Shown here one piece after another: positions 36,383 to 44,921 of a stretch of 64,000 nt of DNA; the first letter of the stretch is position 1, and the number at the start of each line of letters is the position of its first letter. The translations under genes and the position numbers were made by a program. The notes beneath the pieces were generated by a model. That model did not search any database and had not been told where the DNA came from. It saw only the letters and a list, made by a program, of their open reading frames with translations. Source of the DNA: Anaerolineae bacterium (GTDB lineage: Bacteria > Chloroflexota > Anaerolineae > Aggregatilineales > Phototrophicaceae). The stretch spans positions 1 to 64,000 of the forward strand of contig JAJEBE010000039.1 of the NCBI GenBank assembly GCA_022822545.1. Direction: 5' to 3'.

Positions 36383-36798
36383 TGGCGCGTTTTGCATATA
36401 AGGCGGCGGCCACTGATTCAAGTTCCTTGATGCCGCGCCTACCCATGACTCTCAGCTATGGTAGCCGCTCAATACAGGTTGAGTGTCTTATTGATACAGG
36501 ATCCACCATCAACGTTCTGCCCTACAATTGTGGATTGACGCTTGGCATGGATTGGGAAGAGCAAAAAATAGCGCTAACCCTTACTGGATCGCTCGCCAAG
36601 CATGAGGCGCGAGCAATTTTTGTGTCAGCAAACAATCCGCAATTAACTGGAGCAAGTCCAGTGCAACTCGCTGTTGCGTGGATACGCGCAGATGACCTGC
36701 CTGTTATCCTTGGCCAAACAAATTTCTTCATGGAGTTCAACGCCTGTTTCTACCGTTCGCAGAATTACTTTGAAGTGTGGCGCCGAACCCAAACTTGA
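36382..36798 (+). CDS. Retropepsin-like aspartic protease
   Basis: 138-aa single-domain aspartic protease of retroviral type. The catalytic motif is CLIDTGSTINVLP, and the second family hallmark is VILGQTNFFMEF near the C-terminus. Such proteins must dimerise to form an active site. No membrane segment is present, unlike PerP- or SpoIIGA-type proteins. Start overlaps the stop of the small partner gene. The pair resembles two-gene modules seen in other free-living bacteria, whose target is unknown to me. Confidence 0.82.
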   Translation: MARFAYKAAATDSSSLMPRLPMTLSYGSRSIQVECLIDTGSTINVLPYNCGLTLGMDWEEQKIALTLTGSLAKHEARAIFVSANNPQLTGASPVQLAVAWIRADDLPVILGQTNFFMEFNACFYRSQNYFEVWRRTQT

Positions 36799-36867
36799 AA
36801 CAGACCCGATAGATTGAAACTAGCGCTTTCAGCATAATATATGCGATTAGAAAGCAAAGCCTGACCT

Positions 36868-38259
36868 ATGCTTGACTTGCTGAAAAACCTCCGCAACCTC
36901 CTCCGCGACCTCTTCGGCGACAACGTACCGGAGACCGCCAACTGGGATCGTGTGCCGCCTGAACTGATGACGCCGCGCGAGCGCTTGATCCGGCGCAGTT
37001 CGCTGATTATGTTTTGGGGCGCGCTGGTGAATGCCATCGCCGGCGTCATGATGGTTGCGACAGCCGTACACGCCGGCAATGTCGATGCGACCCTGTTCGA
37101 CGCGCTTCAAGCCGCGCTGCTGGGCAAGTTCACCATCAGCGCCGATGCCGCCGCGCTGCTGATCAGCGCCGGAATCCTGGCGAATATGGCGGTGCTGCTC
37201 GTGCTTTCGGTGGTCATCCTGGCGCAAGAGCTCTGGACCGTCTTCACCGCCTGGCTCTTGACCGCGGTCAATCTGGCGGCTTTGCTCGCTTTTGGCTTCC
37301 TGCCAGCGCTCTTGGCGATCGCGCCTTTATTGACCGTCGGCGTCATGACCGCTGGCGACCTAAAAGCTTTTCGGCTCAACCCGGTCATGGTCAAGGAATT
37401 GCGCGGGCGGATGCGCGGCATTCGCGGTTTCGCTATCATCACGATCTTCCTGACGCTGATGAGTTTCTTCACGATACTGCTCTACCTGCTGCAGGTGCCG
37501 CGCGGCGGCGTGGTCGTCACGGGCGAGCTAGGGCGGCAGCTCTTCGTCGGCGTGCTTTTCATCGAACTGATGCTGATCATATTTATCGTGCCCGCGCTCA
37601 CCGCCGGCGCCATCACCACTGAGCGCGAGCGCAAGACTTATGATCTGCTGCAAACGACGTTGATCACCAAGGCGACCTTTGTCGTCGGCAAGATGCAATC
37701 CGCCCTCGGTTATATTGTGCTGCTGCTGCTTTCCGCCATTCCCTTGCAGAGCATTGCTTTCCTCTTCGGCGGCGTCAGCGAGCAAGAGCTTGTTTTGGCG
37801 CTGCTGGTGCTGCTGGTGTCCGCCATCACGCTGGGCGCCTTTGGCATGTTCTTCTCCTCCATCACCGAGCGCACACTGGCGGCGACTATCCGCTCATACA
37901 CAGTCGCGATCGCCGTCACCGTCGGGCTGCCGGTTGTGGCGGCGATTCTGTTCCAAAACGCTTATGGCAATGTGGTCAACAGCTTCACCAACCGGTTCAC
38001 TAACGATCCTGCGGTTGAAGCGACGACAATCTATCTTGATATGATCGCCACCAGTCTGAATCCGATCATGGCGACCCTCCGCTCCCAGCAAATGCTGATT
38101 GATCATCAGCAACTGGTGACGATGCGCGTGACCCTCGCGAGCAATGGCGCGTCCATTCCCGTACTGTCGCCCTGGGTGCTTTTGACGCTGAGCTACCTTT
38201 CAGTGACCGCGCTGCTGGTGCTGATATCGATCCGCCGGATGGAGCGGCAGAGCGGGTAG
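36868..38259 (+). CDS. ABC-2 type transporter permease
   Basis: 463-aa integral membrane protein with about ten hydrophobic helices. Family features: NPVMVKELRGRMRG before the first transporter helix and the coupling segment TAGAITTERERKTYDLLQTT. N-terminal helices (about 45-165) form an extra membrane block before the ABC-2 core. The ATPase partner is not adjacent. TTGAAA and TATATG at 36814-36843 (18-nt spacer) may form the promoter. Substrate unknown. The following gap to 38471 holds nothing I can identify. Confidence 0.85.
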   Translation: MLDLLKNLRNLLRDLFGDNVPETANWDRVPPELMTPRERLIRRSSLIMFWGALVNAIAGVMMVATAVHAGNVDATLFDALQAALLGKFTISADAAALLISAGILANMAVLLVLSVVILAQELWTVFTAWLLTAVNLAALLAFGFLPALLAIAPLLTVGVMTAGDLKAFRLNPVMVKELRGRMRGIRGFAIITIFLTLMSFFTILLYLLQVPRGGVVVTGELGRQLFVGVLFIELMLIIFIVPALTAGAITTERERKTYDLLQTTLITKATFVVGKMQSALGYIVLLLLSAIPLQSIAFLFGGVSEQELVLALLVLLVSAITLGAFGMFFSSITERTLAATIRSYTVAIAVTVGLPVVAAILFQNAYGNVVNSFTNRFTNDPAVEATTIYLDMIATSLNPIMATLRSQQMLIDHQQLVTMRVTLASNGASIPVLSPWVLLTLSYLSVTALLVLISIRRMERQSG

Positions 38260-38471
38260 CGAGGGATCGGTAACTGCGGTTTTTCCGCTGAATCACGGAA
38301 AGTACTCCGACCTTCAGATGGCTTACATGCTTAACGGCGTACGCCGGTTAGCGATTTTAGACTATCTTTTCTAGGCTAGTTGCAATGCCAGCTTACGACG
38401 CCAACGCGCATTAGCTGCCATCCAGAGCAGCTAAGTAGCTGAAGAATCGTGTGGTTTTGCATAGACTATGC

Positions 38472-38852
38472 TTAGTGGGCGTACACGAAGGTCCGAAGGG
38501 GTTTATGCGACGGCGCGAACTGTTCTATGAAGGATTTGTTTGCATAAACAAAGCAACCCTCCCATAGCCAATGAACGGCATAATGTGACTCATAGCCACT
38601 GTAATTGATTTCGGGCTCGGGAACTAGCATGTTTCGGGCCAGCAAAGAGAGGATATAATCGACAAGAACTGACCGGATCTCTTCACGAGCCTCCTCTTCT
38701 GTAAACCCTTGTGCCACACAGTATGGGATTTCCTTTACGTAGGCGGTATATCTTGGTACGTCCGGAGAGAGTTCACCCGGTTCGCATTCAATCTCAATAT
38801 GATACGGTCTACCAGCTAGACTCCGAGCCTTGTGAAGTAGAGTCTCTCGCAT
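38472..38852 (-). CDS. hicB: HicB-like antitoxin
   Basis: 126-aa protein with the HicB partial RNase H fold at about residues 20-80 (YTAYVKEIPYCVAQGFTEEEA, followed by a helix and MLVPEP). The C-terminal 50 residues do not look like a standard ribbon-helix-helix. The ATG at 38852 follows AAGGAG at 6 nt. A TTG at 38873 would overlap the HicA stop. In HicAB systems the antitoxin neutralises an mRNA-cleaving toxin and represses the operon. Third gene of a minus-strand cluster. Confidence 0.75.
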   Translation of the reverse strand: MRETLLHKARSLAGRPYHIEIECEPGELSPDVPRYTAYVKEIPYCVAQGFTEEEAREEIRSVLVDYILSLLARNMLVPEPEINYSGYESHYAVHWLWEGCFVYANKSFIEQFAPSHKPLRTFVYAH

Positions 38853-38869
38853 CTTCAACTCCTTATTGA

Positions 38870-39142
38870 TCAATCATCATTATAATAGCTGCTTTGTCGA
38901 AATTCTTCAATATGTTTGATTGCCATGCGAACTACGCCCGGCGACAGCATCTTATGCCGGGGAATGGGAAAGCTATGTGGATAAAAGTTATGTTCCGCCA
39001 TGTCATGTTTCGTACGGTTGATGATTTTAAAATCATGCAAGGTGTAAAGTTTCACTACTGCTTTCCGTGAACAGTCGTCAACTGAGCCTTTTACTTTGTC
39101 GAGTTGCTTTGTGGCTTTTCGTTTTCTACTCTTGCGTGTCAT
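38870..39142 (-). CDS. hicA: HicA-like toxin (divergent)
   Basis: 90-aa protein with a strongly basic N-terminus (MTRKSRKRKATK). The C-terminal half resembles the dsRBD-like HicA mRNA interferase: HNFYPHSFPIPRHKMLSPG matches the tiP-H-L-G segment followed by the last helix. The catalytic GSH motif is not canonical; TKHD stands at the corresponding place, so activity is uncertain. It overlaps DUF6941 by 17 nt upstream and lies directly before hicB. Confidence 0.6.
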   Translation of the reverse strand: MTRKSRKRKATKQLDKVKGSVDDCSRKAVVKLYTLHDFKIINRTKHDMAEHNFYPHSFPIPRHKMLSPGVVRMAIKHIEEFRQSSYYNDD

Positions 39143-39542
39143 GTGTGACGTTCCGTCGAGGCAATACTATGAAATCCGCGCTATCTTCGCTATCACCGAG
39201 TTGCGCAGTTATTGTGTATCTTCCCTGACTTATGATTTCGAAATTCCGGATATCCGCGATCAAAGTGCCTACGACACGTCCGGCATTTGGAGGAATGGTC
39301 ACCGATACGTCACTATTGTGGAGTTCAACCAGCTCACCTGAGGGCCTGCGCACTGTCACCTTATATGGCATTGTCACATGTTTGTGCGCATCAACTTCCG
39401 CACGACATATGATATAGAATTTGGGCAATGAGTATGGGAATTGATCGGCTACCACTCTGCGGAATTCACCAAGTATATCTATCCTCTGCGCATGTTCGTT
39501 TACCGCTACATTTTCCGCTAGTAGTACCCATGAAATTTGCAT
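39126..39542 (-). CDS. DUF6941-like beta-sandwich protein
   Basis: 138-aa protein resembling the DUF6941 family. The start QISWVLLAENVAVNEHAQRI and the following ILGEFRRV are typical, as is an Ig-like series of strands ending in IISQGRYTITAQL. Function unknown. The internal ATG at 39542 gives the normal family start; another lies at 39560. Its 3' end overlaps the hicA start, so the three genes form one unit. A small accessory of the toxin-antitoxin pair is one explanation, chance neighbourhood another. Confidence 0.65.
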   Translation of the reverse strand: MQISWVLLAENVAVNEHAQRIDILGEFRRVVADQFPYSLPKFYIICRAEVDAHKHVTMPYKVTVRRPSGELVELHNSDVSVTIPPNAGRVVGTLIADIRNFEIISQGRYTITAQLGDSEDSADFIVLPRRNVTHDTQE

Positions 39543-39702
39543 GGCAGATGGTCCTATCAAGCTATTGAATGTCGGCTACAGTAATGTACCATAGCTGGGC
39601 TTGCAGAGGCTAGAAATCACAGAAGGCGTTCAAACATCAAATTAGCCGCAAATGATAAGCCACCTTGTTTTCTCGCAGCTGACAAGCCAATAGATGCACG
39701 TG

Positions 39703-39762
39703 GTTCCCTTGTGTTCTTTCCTGCCGTACTCTCTGCGCCCTCTGTAGCGAAGGAATCTTTTG
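39703..39762 (-). repeat. Word-B repeat, reverse orientation
   Basis: CTCTCTGCGCCCTCTGTAGC preceded by CCTTGTGTTCTTTCC. It lies just before the tal-pgi gene; the rest of the gap 39543-39810 shows no gene. Confidence 0.45.
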
Positions 39763-39810
39763 CTAGAATTGTAGAATGACAAGCTGCATGAACTGTATCG
39801 GGAGACCCGA

Positions 39811-42690
39811 ATGAGCAATCCTCTGCTGGAAATTCAGAAACACGGCCAGAGCGCCTGGCTGGATTACATCCATCGCGATGACCTGGAAAACGGCGATTTG
39901 CAGCGCCGCATTGATGAAGAAGGCGTCCTCGGCGTGACGTCCAACCCATCGATCTTTCAGAAGGCGATCGGCGACTCCGATACTTACGATGACGACATCC
40001 TGACCATGCTTGATCTTGAAGCGCAGGATATCTACGAATCGCTGGCCATCGAGGATATTCAGAACGCCACTGATCTGTTCCGCCCCATCTACGATCGCAG
40101 CGAGGGCGGCGATGGTTATGTCAGCTTGGAGGTATCGCCGCTGCTCGCCCGCGATACGCAAGGCACCATCGATGAAGCCAAGCGCCTCTTCAATACGGTT
40201 GATCGGCCTAACCTGATGATCAAGATTCCGGCCACGCCCGAAGGCATCCCCGCTATTGAAGCCGCCATCGCCGCCGGCATCAATGTCAATGTCACGCTGA
40301 TATTCGCTATCAACAATTATGAGCGGGTGGCGGAAGCTTTTATCCGCGGCTTGGAAAAGCGGCGGACGGCCGGCGAGGATGTCACCCGCGTGGCATCGGT
40401 CGCGAGTTTCTTCCTCAGTCGCATTGATGTGATGGTGGATCAAATCCTGGAGAACAATATCCGCGCCGCGCAAGTCCAGCAGGACACCACGCGCATCAGC
40501 GCCAATAGCAAGCTGCTGGGGCAGACGGCGATCGCCAATGCCAAGATGGCTTACCGCTCCTTCCAGCGTATCTTTGAAGGCGAGCGCTTTGAGGACTTGA
40601 GGGCGGCCGGCGCGCAGGTTCAGCGCCCGCTCTGGGCTTCCACCGGCACCAAGAACCCGGCCTATTCCGATACGCTGTATGTCGACAACTTGATCGGCCC
40701 GCACACGGTGAACACCTTGCCGCCGGCCACCCTCGCCGCTTTCAAGGATCATGGCGAGGCCGCGGCGACGCTCACGCAGGAAACCGGCGCCTTCTTGCCG
40801 CCGGAGGAAGTGCTGGATCGCCTGGCTGAGGTCGGTATCGACCTGGGTCAAGTGACGACGCGCCTGCAAGATGACGGCGTCGACGCCTTCATTGATGCCT
40901 TCGAGACCTTGATCTCGCAGGTAGCGGCCAAGCGCACGCTCCTGCGCAGCGGCATCATTGAGCGCACGAAGCTGGCGCTGGGTATCTACCATGGCGCAGT
41001 TGACCGCGCCGTCGAGCGACTGGACGCCGATTTCGCCAATCCACGCCTGTGGAACAAAGACGGCAGCTTGTGGAAGAATCACGGGCCGACGATGGAGAAG
41101 ATCGTCAACCGCCTCGGCTGGCTCGATTTCGACCGGACCATCGACCGCGCTCGCCTGCAGGCGCTGCAAGAGGAAGCGCGCGGGAGTCGTTTCAAGCATG
41201 TTGTGCTGCTGGGCATGGGCGGCAGTTCGCTGGCGCCGGAAGTGCTGGCCGATACCTTCGGTCCGCAAGAAGGCTTCCCCGCGCTTATCGTGCTTGATAG
41301 CACCGACCCGGCGCGCATCCGCCAGGTCGAGGAGGACATCACGTTGGAAGACACGCTCTTCATCGTGGCGAGCAAATCGGGCGGCACCATCGAAACTCTG
41401 GCGCTCGATCACTATTTCTGGGAGAAGACCGGCGGCAATGGCGATCAGTTTATCGTCATCACCGATCCCGGCTCGAACCTGGAGCAGATCGCGCGCAAGG
41501 CCGGCGTCCGCGATATCTTTATCAACCCCTCCGATATCGGCGGGCGCTACAGCGCGCTCAGCTATTTTGGCATGGTTCCGGCGGCGCTGATCGGCCTGGA
41601 TCTCGACCGGCTCTGGTCGAGCGCCGATACGATGCTGGCGACCAACCGCGAGAGCATCCCTTCGCATTATCATCCCGGGTTGCTTCTGGGCGCGGTGATC
41701 GGCGCGCTGGCGAAAAAGGGGCGCGATAAAGTTACAATTTATACCACCGAATCGCTGACCAGCTTCGGCAATTGGGCCGAGCAGTTGCTGGCGGAGAGCC
41801 TGGGCAAAGAGGGCCGGGGCGCGCTGCCGGTGGTGGGCGCGACCATCGGCATGCCGCATGATTATGTGACCGACCGACTATTCATTTACTTGCGCGTCGA
41901 TAACGATGCCGATGTCGTGGAGAAGGATGCGGCGGTGCGGACATTGCGTGAAGCCGGGCACCCGCGCGTGACCATCCGCCTGGCGGATCGCCATGCCATC
42001 GCGGGCGAGTTCTTCCGCTGGGAATACGCGGCCGCCATCGCCGGCGCCATTCTGCAAGTCAACCCCTTTGACGAGCCAAACGTCACCGAAGCCAAGGACG
42101 CGACTAAAGCCTTGCTTCATGCGCATCAGGAGTCGGGCCAGTTGCCAGGCACTGACCCGGTCATGACGCGGGACGGGCTGGAGCTTTACGCGGATGAACC
42201 CACGCTGGCGCCGTTGCGCGAGCTATGCCATCAGCACGGCTTCGACGGGCATGACGCGGTGCAAGTGATTGCGGCGCAGATGGCCGGCACAAACGCCGGC
42301 GACTATTTCGCCTTCCTCATCTACTTCACGCCCAGCGGCGATGAAAAGCGTTTGATCGAGCAGATACAGCGCCGCCTGCGCCACGTGACCAAACGCGCCG
42401 TCACCATCGGATACGGTCCGCGCTATTTGCATAGCACCGGGCAATATCATAAAGGCGGCGGCAACAACGGCGTCTTCTGGCAGTTGACGGCGGATGCGGC
42501 GCCCGACCTGGCGATACCGGGGATGGACTTCAGTTTTGGCACGCTGTTCGCCGCGCAAGCCGCCGGCGATTTAAATGCGCTGCAGGATCATGAACGGCGC
42601 GCCATCCGCCTGCACTTGACGGGCGATCGCGGCGTCGGCTTGGAGAAGTTGCTGACGGCGATTGAGTTTGTGGAGTCTCGCCGGCGCTAA
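39811..42690 (+). CDS. tal-pgi: Bifunctional transaldolase/phosphoglucose isomerase
   Basis: 959-aa fusion that links pentose phosphate and glycolytic pathways in the cytoplasm. The N-terminal transaldolase (about 1-370) has GVTSNPSIFQKAI and the Schiff-base Lys in LMIKIPATPEG. The C-terminal phosphoglucose isomerase (about 410-950) has LLGMGGSSLAPEV, SKSGGTIET and GGRYSALS. Both catalytic halves look intact. Such fusions are known in some bacteria, including Chloroflexota and Actinobacteria. GGGAG lies 7 nt before the ATG, and a bidirectional terminator follows. Confidence 0.95.
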   Translation: MSNPLLEIQKHGQSAWLDYIHRDDLENGDLQRRIDEEGVLGVTSNPSIFQKAIGDSDTYDDDILTMLDLEAQDIYESLAIEDIQNATDLFRPIYDRSEGGDGYVSLEVSPLLARDTQGTIDEAKRLFNTVDRPNLMIKIPATPEGIPAIEAAIAAGINVNVTLIFAINNYERVAEAFIRGLEKRRTAGEDVTRVASVASFFLSRIDVMVDQILENNIRAAQVQQDTTRISANSKLLGQTAIANAKMAYRSFQRIFEGERFEDLRAAGAQVQRPLWASTGTKNPAYSDTLYVDNLIGPHTVNTLPPATLAAFKDHGEAAATLTQETGAFLPPEEVLDRLAEVGIDLGQVTTRLQDDGVDAFIDAFETLISQVAAKRTLLRSGIIERTKLALGIYHGAVDRAVERLDADFANPRLWNKDGSLWKNHGPTMEKIVNRLGWLDFDRTIDRARLQALQEEARGSRFKHVVLLGMGGSSLAPEVLADTFGPQEGFPALIVLDSTDPARIRQVEEDITLEDTLFIVASKSGGTIETLALDHYFWEKTGGNGDQFIVITDPGSNLEQIARKAGVRDIFINPSDIGGRYSALSYFGMVPAALIGLDLDRLWSSADTMLATNRESIPSHYHPGLLLGAVIGALAKKGRDKVTIYTTESLTSFGNWAEQLLAESLGKEGRGALPVVGATIGMPHDYVTDRLFIYLRVDNDADVVEKDAAVRTLREAGHPRVTIRLADRHAIAGEFFRWEYAAAIAGAILQVNPFDEPNVTEAKDATKALLHAHQESGQLPGTDPVMTRDGLELYADEPTLAPLRELCHQHGFDGHDAVQVIAAQMAGTNAGDYFAFLIYFTPSGDEKRLIEQIQRRLRHVTKRAVTIGYGPRYLHSTGQYHKGGGNNGVFWQLTADAAPDLAIPGMDFSFGTLFAAQAAGDLNALQDHERRAIRLHLTGDRGVGLEKLLTAIEFVESRRR

Positions 42691-42718
42691 GACACCCGCC
42701 CTCGGGCAAGCATCAGAA

Positions 42719-42757
42719 ACAAAAAAACCCGCCTCGCAGGAGACGGGTTTCTTTTTT
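42719..42757. terminator. Bidirectional rho-independent terminator
   Basis: Stem AAACCCGCCTC/GAGACGGGTTT (one mismatch) around GCAG at 42725-42750, flanked by an A run on the left and a T run on the right. It serves the converging tal-pgi and cold-shock genes. Confidence 0.85.
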
Positions 42758-42774
42758 CTTGCTTGGCCTATTGG

Positions 42775-42990
42775 CTAGTCAATTACGGACACAGCGCTGG
42801 CTTGCATGCCGCGCCGGCCCTCTACGGCGACGAACTCGACGCGCGCGCCTTCATCGAGCGTACGGTAACCCGAGCCTTGGATTTCTGAGTAATGTACGAA
42901 CAGATCATCGCCATTTTCCTGGGAGATGAAGCCATAACCCTTTTCGGCGTTGAACCATTTTACAGTACCTTGCTGACGTTCTTCGGACAT
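42775..42990 (-). CDS. cspA: Cold-shock domain protein
   Basis: 71-aa single-stranded nucleic-acid-binding OB-fold protein, an RNA chaperone. RNP1 is KGYGFI and RNP2 is LFVHYSEI; the [10 protein letters not shown] start is classic. The ATG at 42990 follows GAGGAG at about 10 nt; an upstream in-frame ATG at 43008 contains that Shine-Dalgarno and is less likely. The leader upstream (43000-43200) holds two stable hairpins. Confidence 0.93.
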   Translation of the reverse strand: MSEERQQGTVKWFNAEKGYGFISQENGDDLFVHYSEIQGSGYRTLDEGARVEFVAVEGRRGMQASAVSVID

Positions 42991-43116
42991 TCTTTTGACA
43001 CTCCTCATAGTGATACGGTTTGCTGGGTATTGCCATCATCTTGTCGGTCTGCGCTTTCAGCCGGGTCAGGGCTTGGGCGCGGGCTGCGAATCGAGACGCA
43101 AGCGGACGGATACGGG

Positions 43117-43189
43117 CTGCACATCTGTGCAGACTCCGCGCCGTTCACATTGCTCTCATTGGAACTGATGGGTGCATTCCCACTGCACC
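43117..43189 (-). promoter_or_regulatory. Possible structured leader of the cold-shock gene
   Basis: CTGCACA/TGTGCAG (43117-43132, 2-nt loop) and GGTGCA/TGCACC (43171-43189) form two hairpins upstream of the gene. Cold-shock mRNAs often have long structured 5' regions. No start of transcription is known here. Confidence 0.3.
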
Positions 43190-43263
43190 AACGTGGAAAA
43201 ACTGATCATATCATCCGCTTACCACCTTGCGGGAATCAGTTTATCAGCACTGTCGCCAGGTTA

Positions 43264-44823
43264 CTAGGGTGAGTTGCGCGATGGCCAACAGACTGCTCGA
43301 TTCGTCCGCCCGCTGTTCGATATGCGCCACAGGATCCGCGCGAGAAACCAACCGAGCAGCATTGAACCCAGCGGCGCGACCATCGCGAAATACCGCGGCT
43401 CGGCGATGGCGGCGGTCGCGATGGCGACCAGGCTCACCAAGTAGAGCGCAACTGTGCATAGCAAGAGCCAGTCGCGCTTCCGGCAGGCGGCGATTATGGC
43501 GAGCGGCGTCAGCAACTTCAACAGGTTGACTAGCGGAAAGAGACGACTGTATATGACTATGCCCGGCTTCCATACGCGATGACCGTTGTACAAGTCGCTC
43601 TCCGCGCGGTGAAAGCCGAATGCGCCATCGCCCAAGAAGTTGATGTCTTGCGGGCCTTCCAGGTATTGCGGCGGGAAAGCCAGTTCGGTCGGATGCAGAA
43701 TCAGCATGTTAAAGATGGCCCACAAGGATTCCAGCGTGTACTTGGCGGGATTCAGCGCGATCGCCTCAAGCGCGACATCAAAGAGCAGGCCATCGAGTGG
43801 GCAGGGGCCCATATATGAGAAGAGCTCCGCCGGAAAATATATCCTTATCTGCTCCTGTGGCTCGCCGATTGGCTGGGCGAAGAACGCCTCCCGCGCCGCC
43901 TCGCTCAGCCAGGGTCCCGGTATCCGCCAATACTGATATCGGCCCGGCTTGATGGTCGCGCCTTGCTCATCCTTCAACGTCAGAAGCTCCGCATAATGCG
44001 CCGATTGCGGTCCATTAGAGGCGAGCAGAGGCAGACCCTTGAGATGCGCCGCGGAAAGCAAGGTGGTTCCGGTTGTGCAACTCAGGCGGCCTCCGCCGGT
44101 CGAGGGGAGCTGAATAAGCAAGATGTATCCGCCGAGGATACCCGCGCCGAGCAGCCCGACCAGCGCGAACAAGCTCAGGCGCTGCCGCGGCCCGATATGG
44201 CGCCAAAACAAGAAACTGCCCCCGAATACCGCCACGAGCGGCACGAAATTTAGACGCGCGATCGTCATCAACCCCAAGCTGATGGACGCCAGCGCCACCA
44301 GTTTCAGGCGGCGGCTTTGATTGGCGGACCAAGCCAATTGCGCCAGCCAGAGCGCCCAAACAGCCGTCAGCGCTATCAGCCATTCCGGCAATCGAAAATG
44401 CGCCCATTGCAAGCCGAATGGATCGGCAAGTACGACGAGCGCGGTGATGATGGCGGTCCGCGCTTCGAATCGGCGTCGTATCATATCGTAGACCATGAAG
44501 GGAATCGCGCTATATGCCAGCATCTGCACGAGGAGAAAGGCGCGATCGTCCAGGCGGCCCAGCGTACGCGTCAGGGCGCGCGCCGGCGCCATGACAAAGG
44601 CGTAACCCGTGTTGTAGCGGACGTTGCCGATGAGCAGATTGCCGCTGAGCAGTTCGCCGATCAGATAGGATTGGGCGGATTGATTATCGTCGGCGTTGGT
44701 GGAGGGCAGGGGATAGCTCAGGTACATGGCGCCCTGGATCAAAAGCGTCACGATCAGCAGCAGCGCCAGATGGCGGCGGGTGACGCGGTCGATGCCGCGG
44801 CTGTCACAGAAGCGCGCTATCAT
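43264..44823 (-). CDS. Polytopic membrane protein, glycosyltransferase 39/GT-C-like
   Basis: 519-aa membrane protein with about ten helices, the first at about residues 16-35. After it comes a loop with NADDN, the place where GT-C glycosyltransferases carry an acidic motif. A large extracytoplasmic region (about 245-395) interrupts the helices, and the last helices end near the C-terminus. It resembles dolichol- or polyprenyl-phosphate sugar transferases, but I cannot identify a specific family. AGAGGG lies before the ATG at 44823; another ATG is at 44838. Confidence 0.6.
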   Translation of the reverse strand: MIARFCDSRGIDRVTRRHLALLLIVTLLIQGAMYLSYPLPSTNADDNQSAQSYLIGELLSGNLLIGNVRYNTGYAFVMAPARALTRTLGRLDDRAFLLVQMLAYSAIPFMVYDMIRRRFEARTAIITALVVLADPFGLQWAHFRLPEWLIALTAVWALWLAQLAWSANQSRRLKLVALASISLGLMTIARLNFVPLVAVFGGSFLFWRHIGPRQRLSLFALVGLLGAGILGGYILLIQLPSTGGGRLSCTTGTTLLSAAHLKGLPLLASNGPQSAHYAELLTLKDEQGATIKPGRYQYWRIPGPWLSEAAREAFFAQPIGEPQEQIRIYFPAELFSYMGPCPLDGLLFDVALEAIALNPAKYTLESLWAIFNMLILHPTELAFPPQYLEGPQDINFLGDGAFGFHRAESDLYNGHRVWKPGIVIYSRLFPLVNLLKLLTPLAIIAACRKRDWLLLCTVALYLVSLVAIATAAIAEPRYFAMVAPLGSMLLGWFLARILWRISNSGRTNRAVCWPSRNSP

Positions 44824-44921
44824 GCCCACCCTCTGCATCCAGATTTCCGCGGCCGCATATCGTTACAGAACCTGCCATTCAAGCTGGATTTCCAGTGAAG
44901 TCTCAAACGGATTTCGTCAGT

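Noticed and set aside
38260..38471. tRNA or other structured RNA in the gap after the ABC-2 permease
   Set aside because: No T-loop GTTCRA pattern, no acceptor pairing and no terminator-like hairpin could be found.
39763..41859. Open frame of 698 codons on the minus strand opposite tal-pgi
   Set aside because: No recognisable domain, and it lies exactly over a well-conserved bifunctional enzyme.
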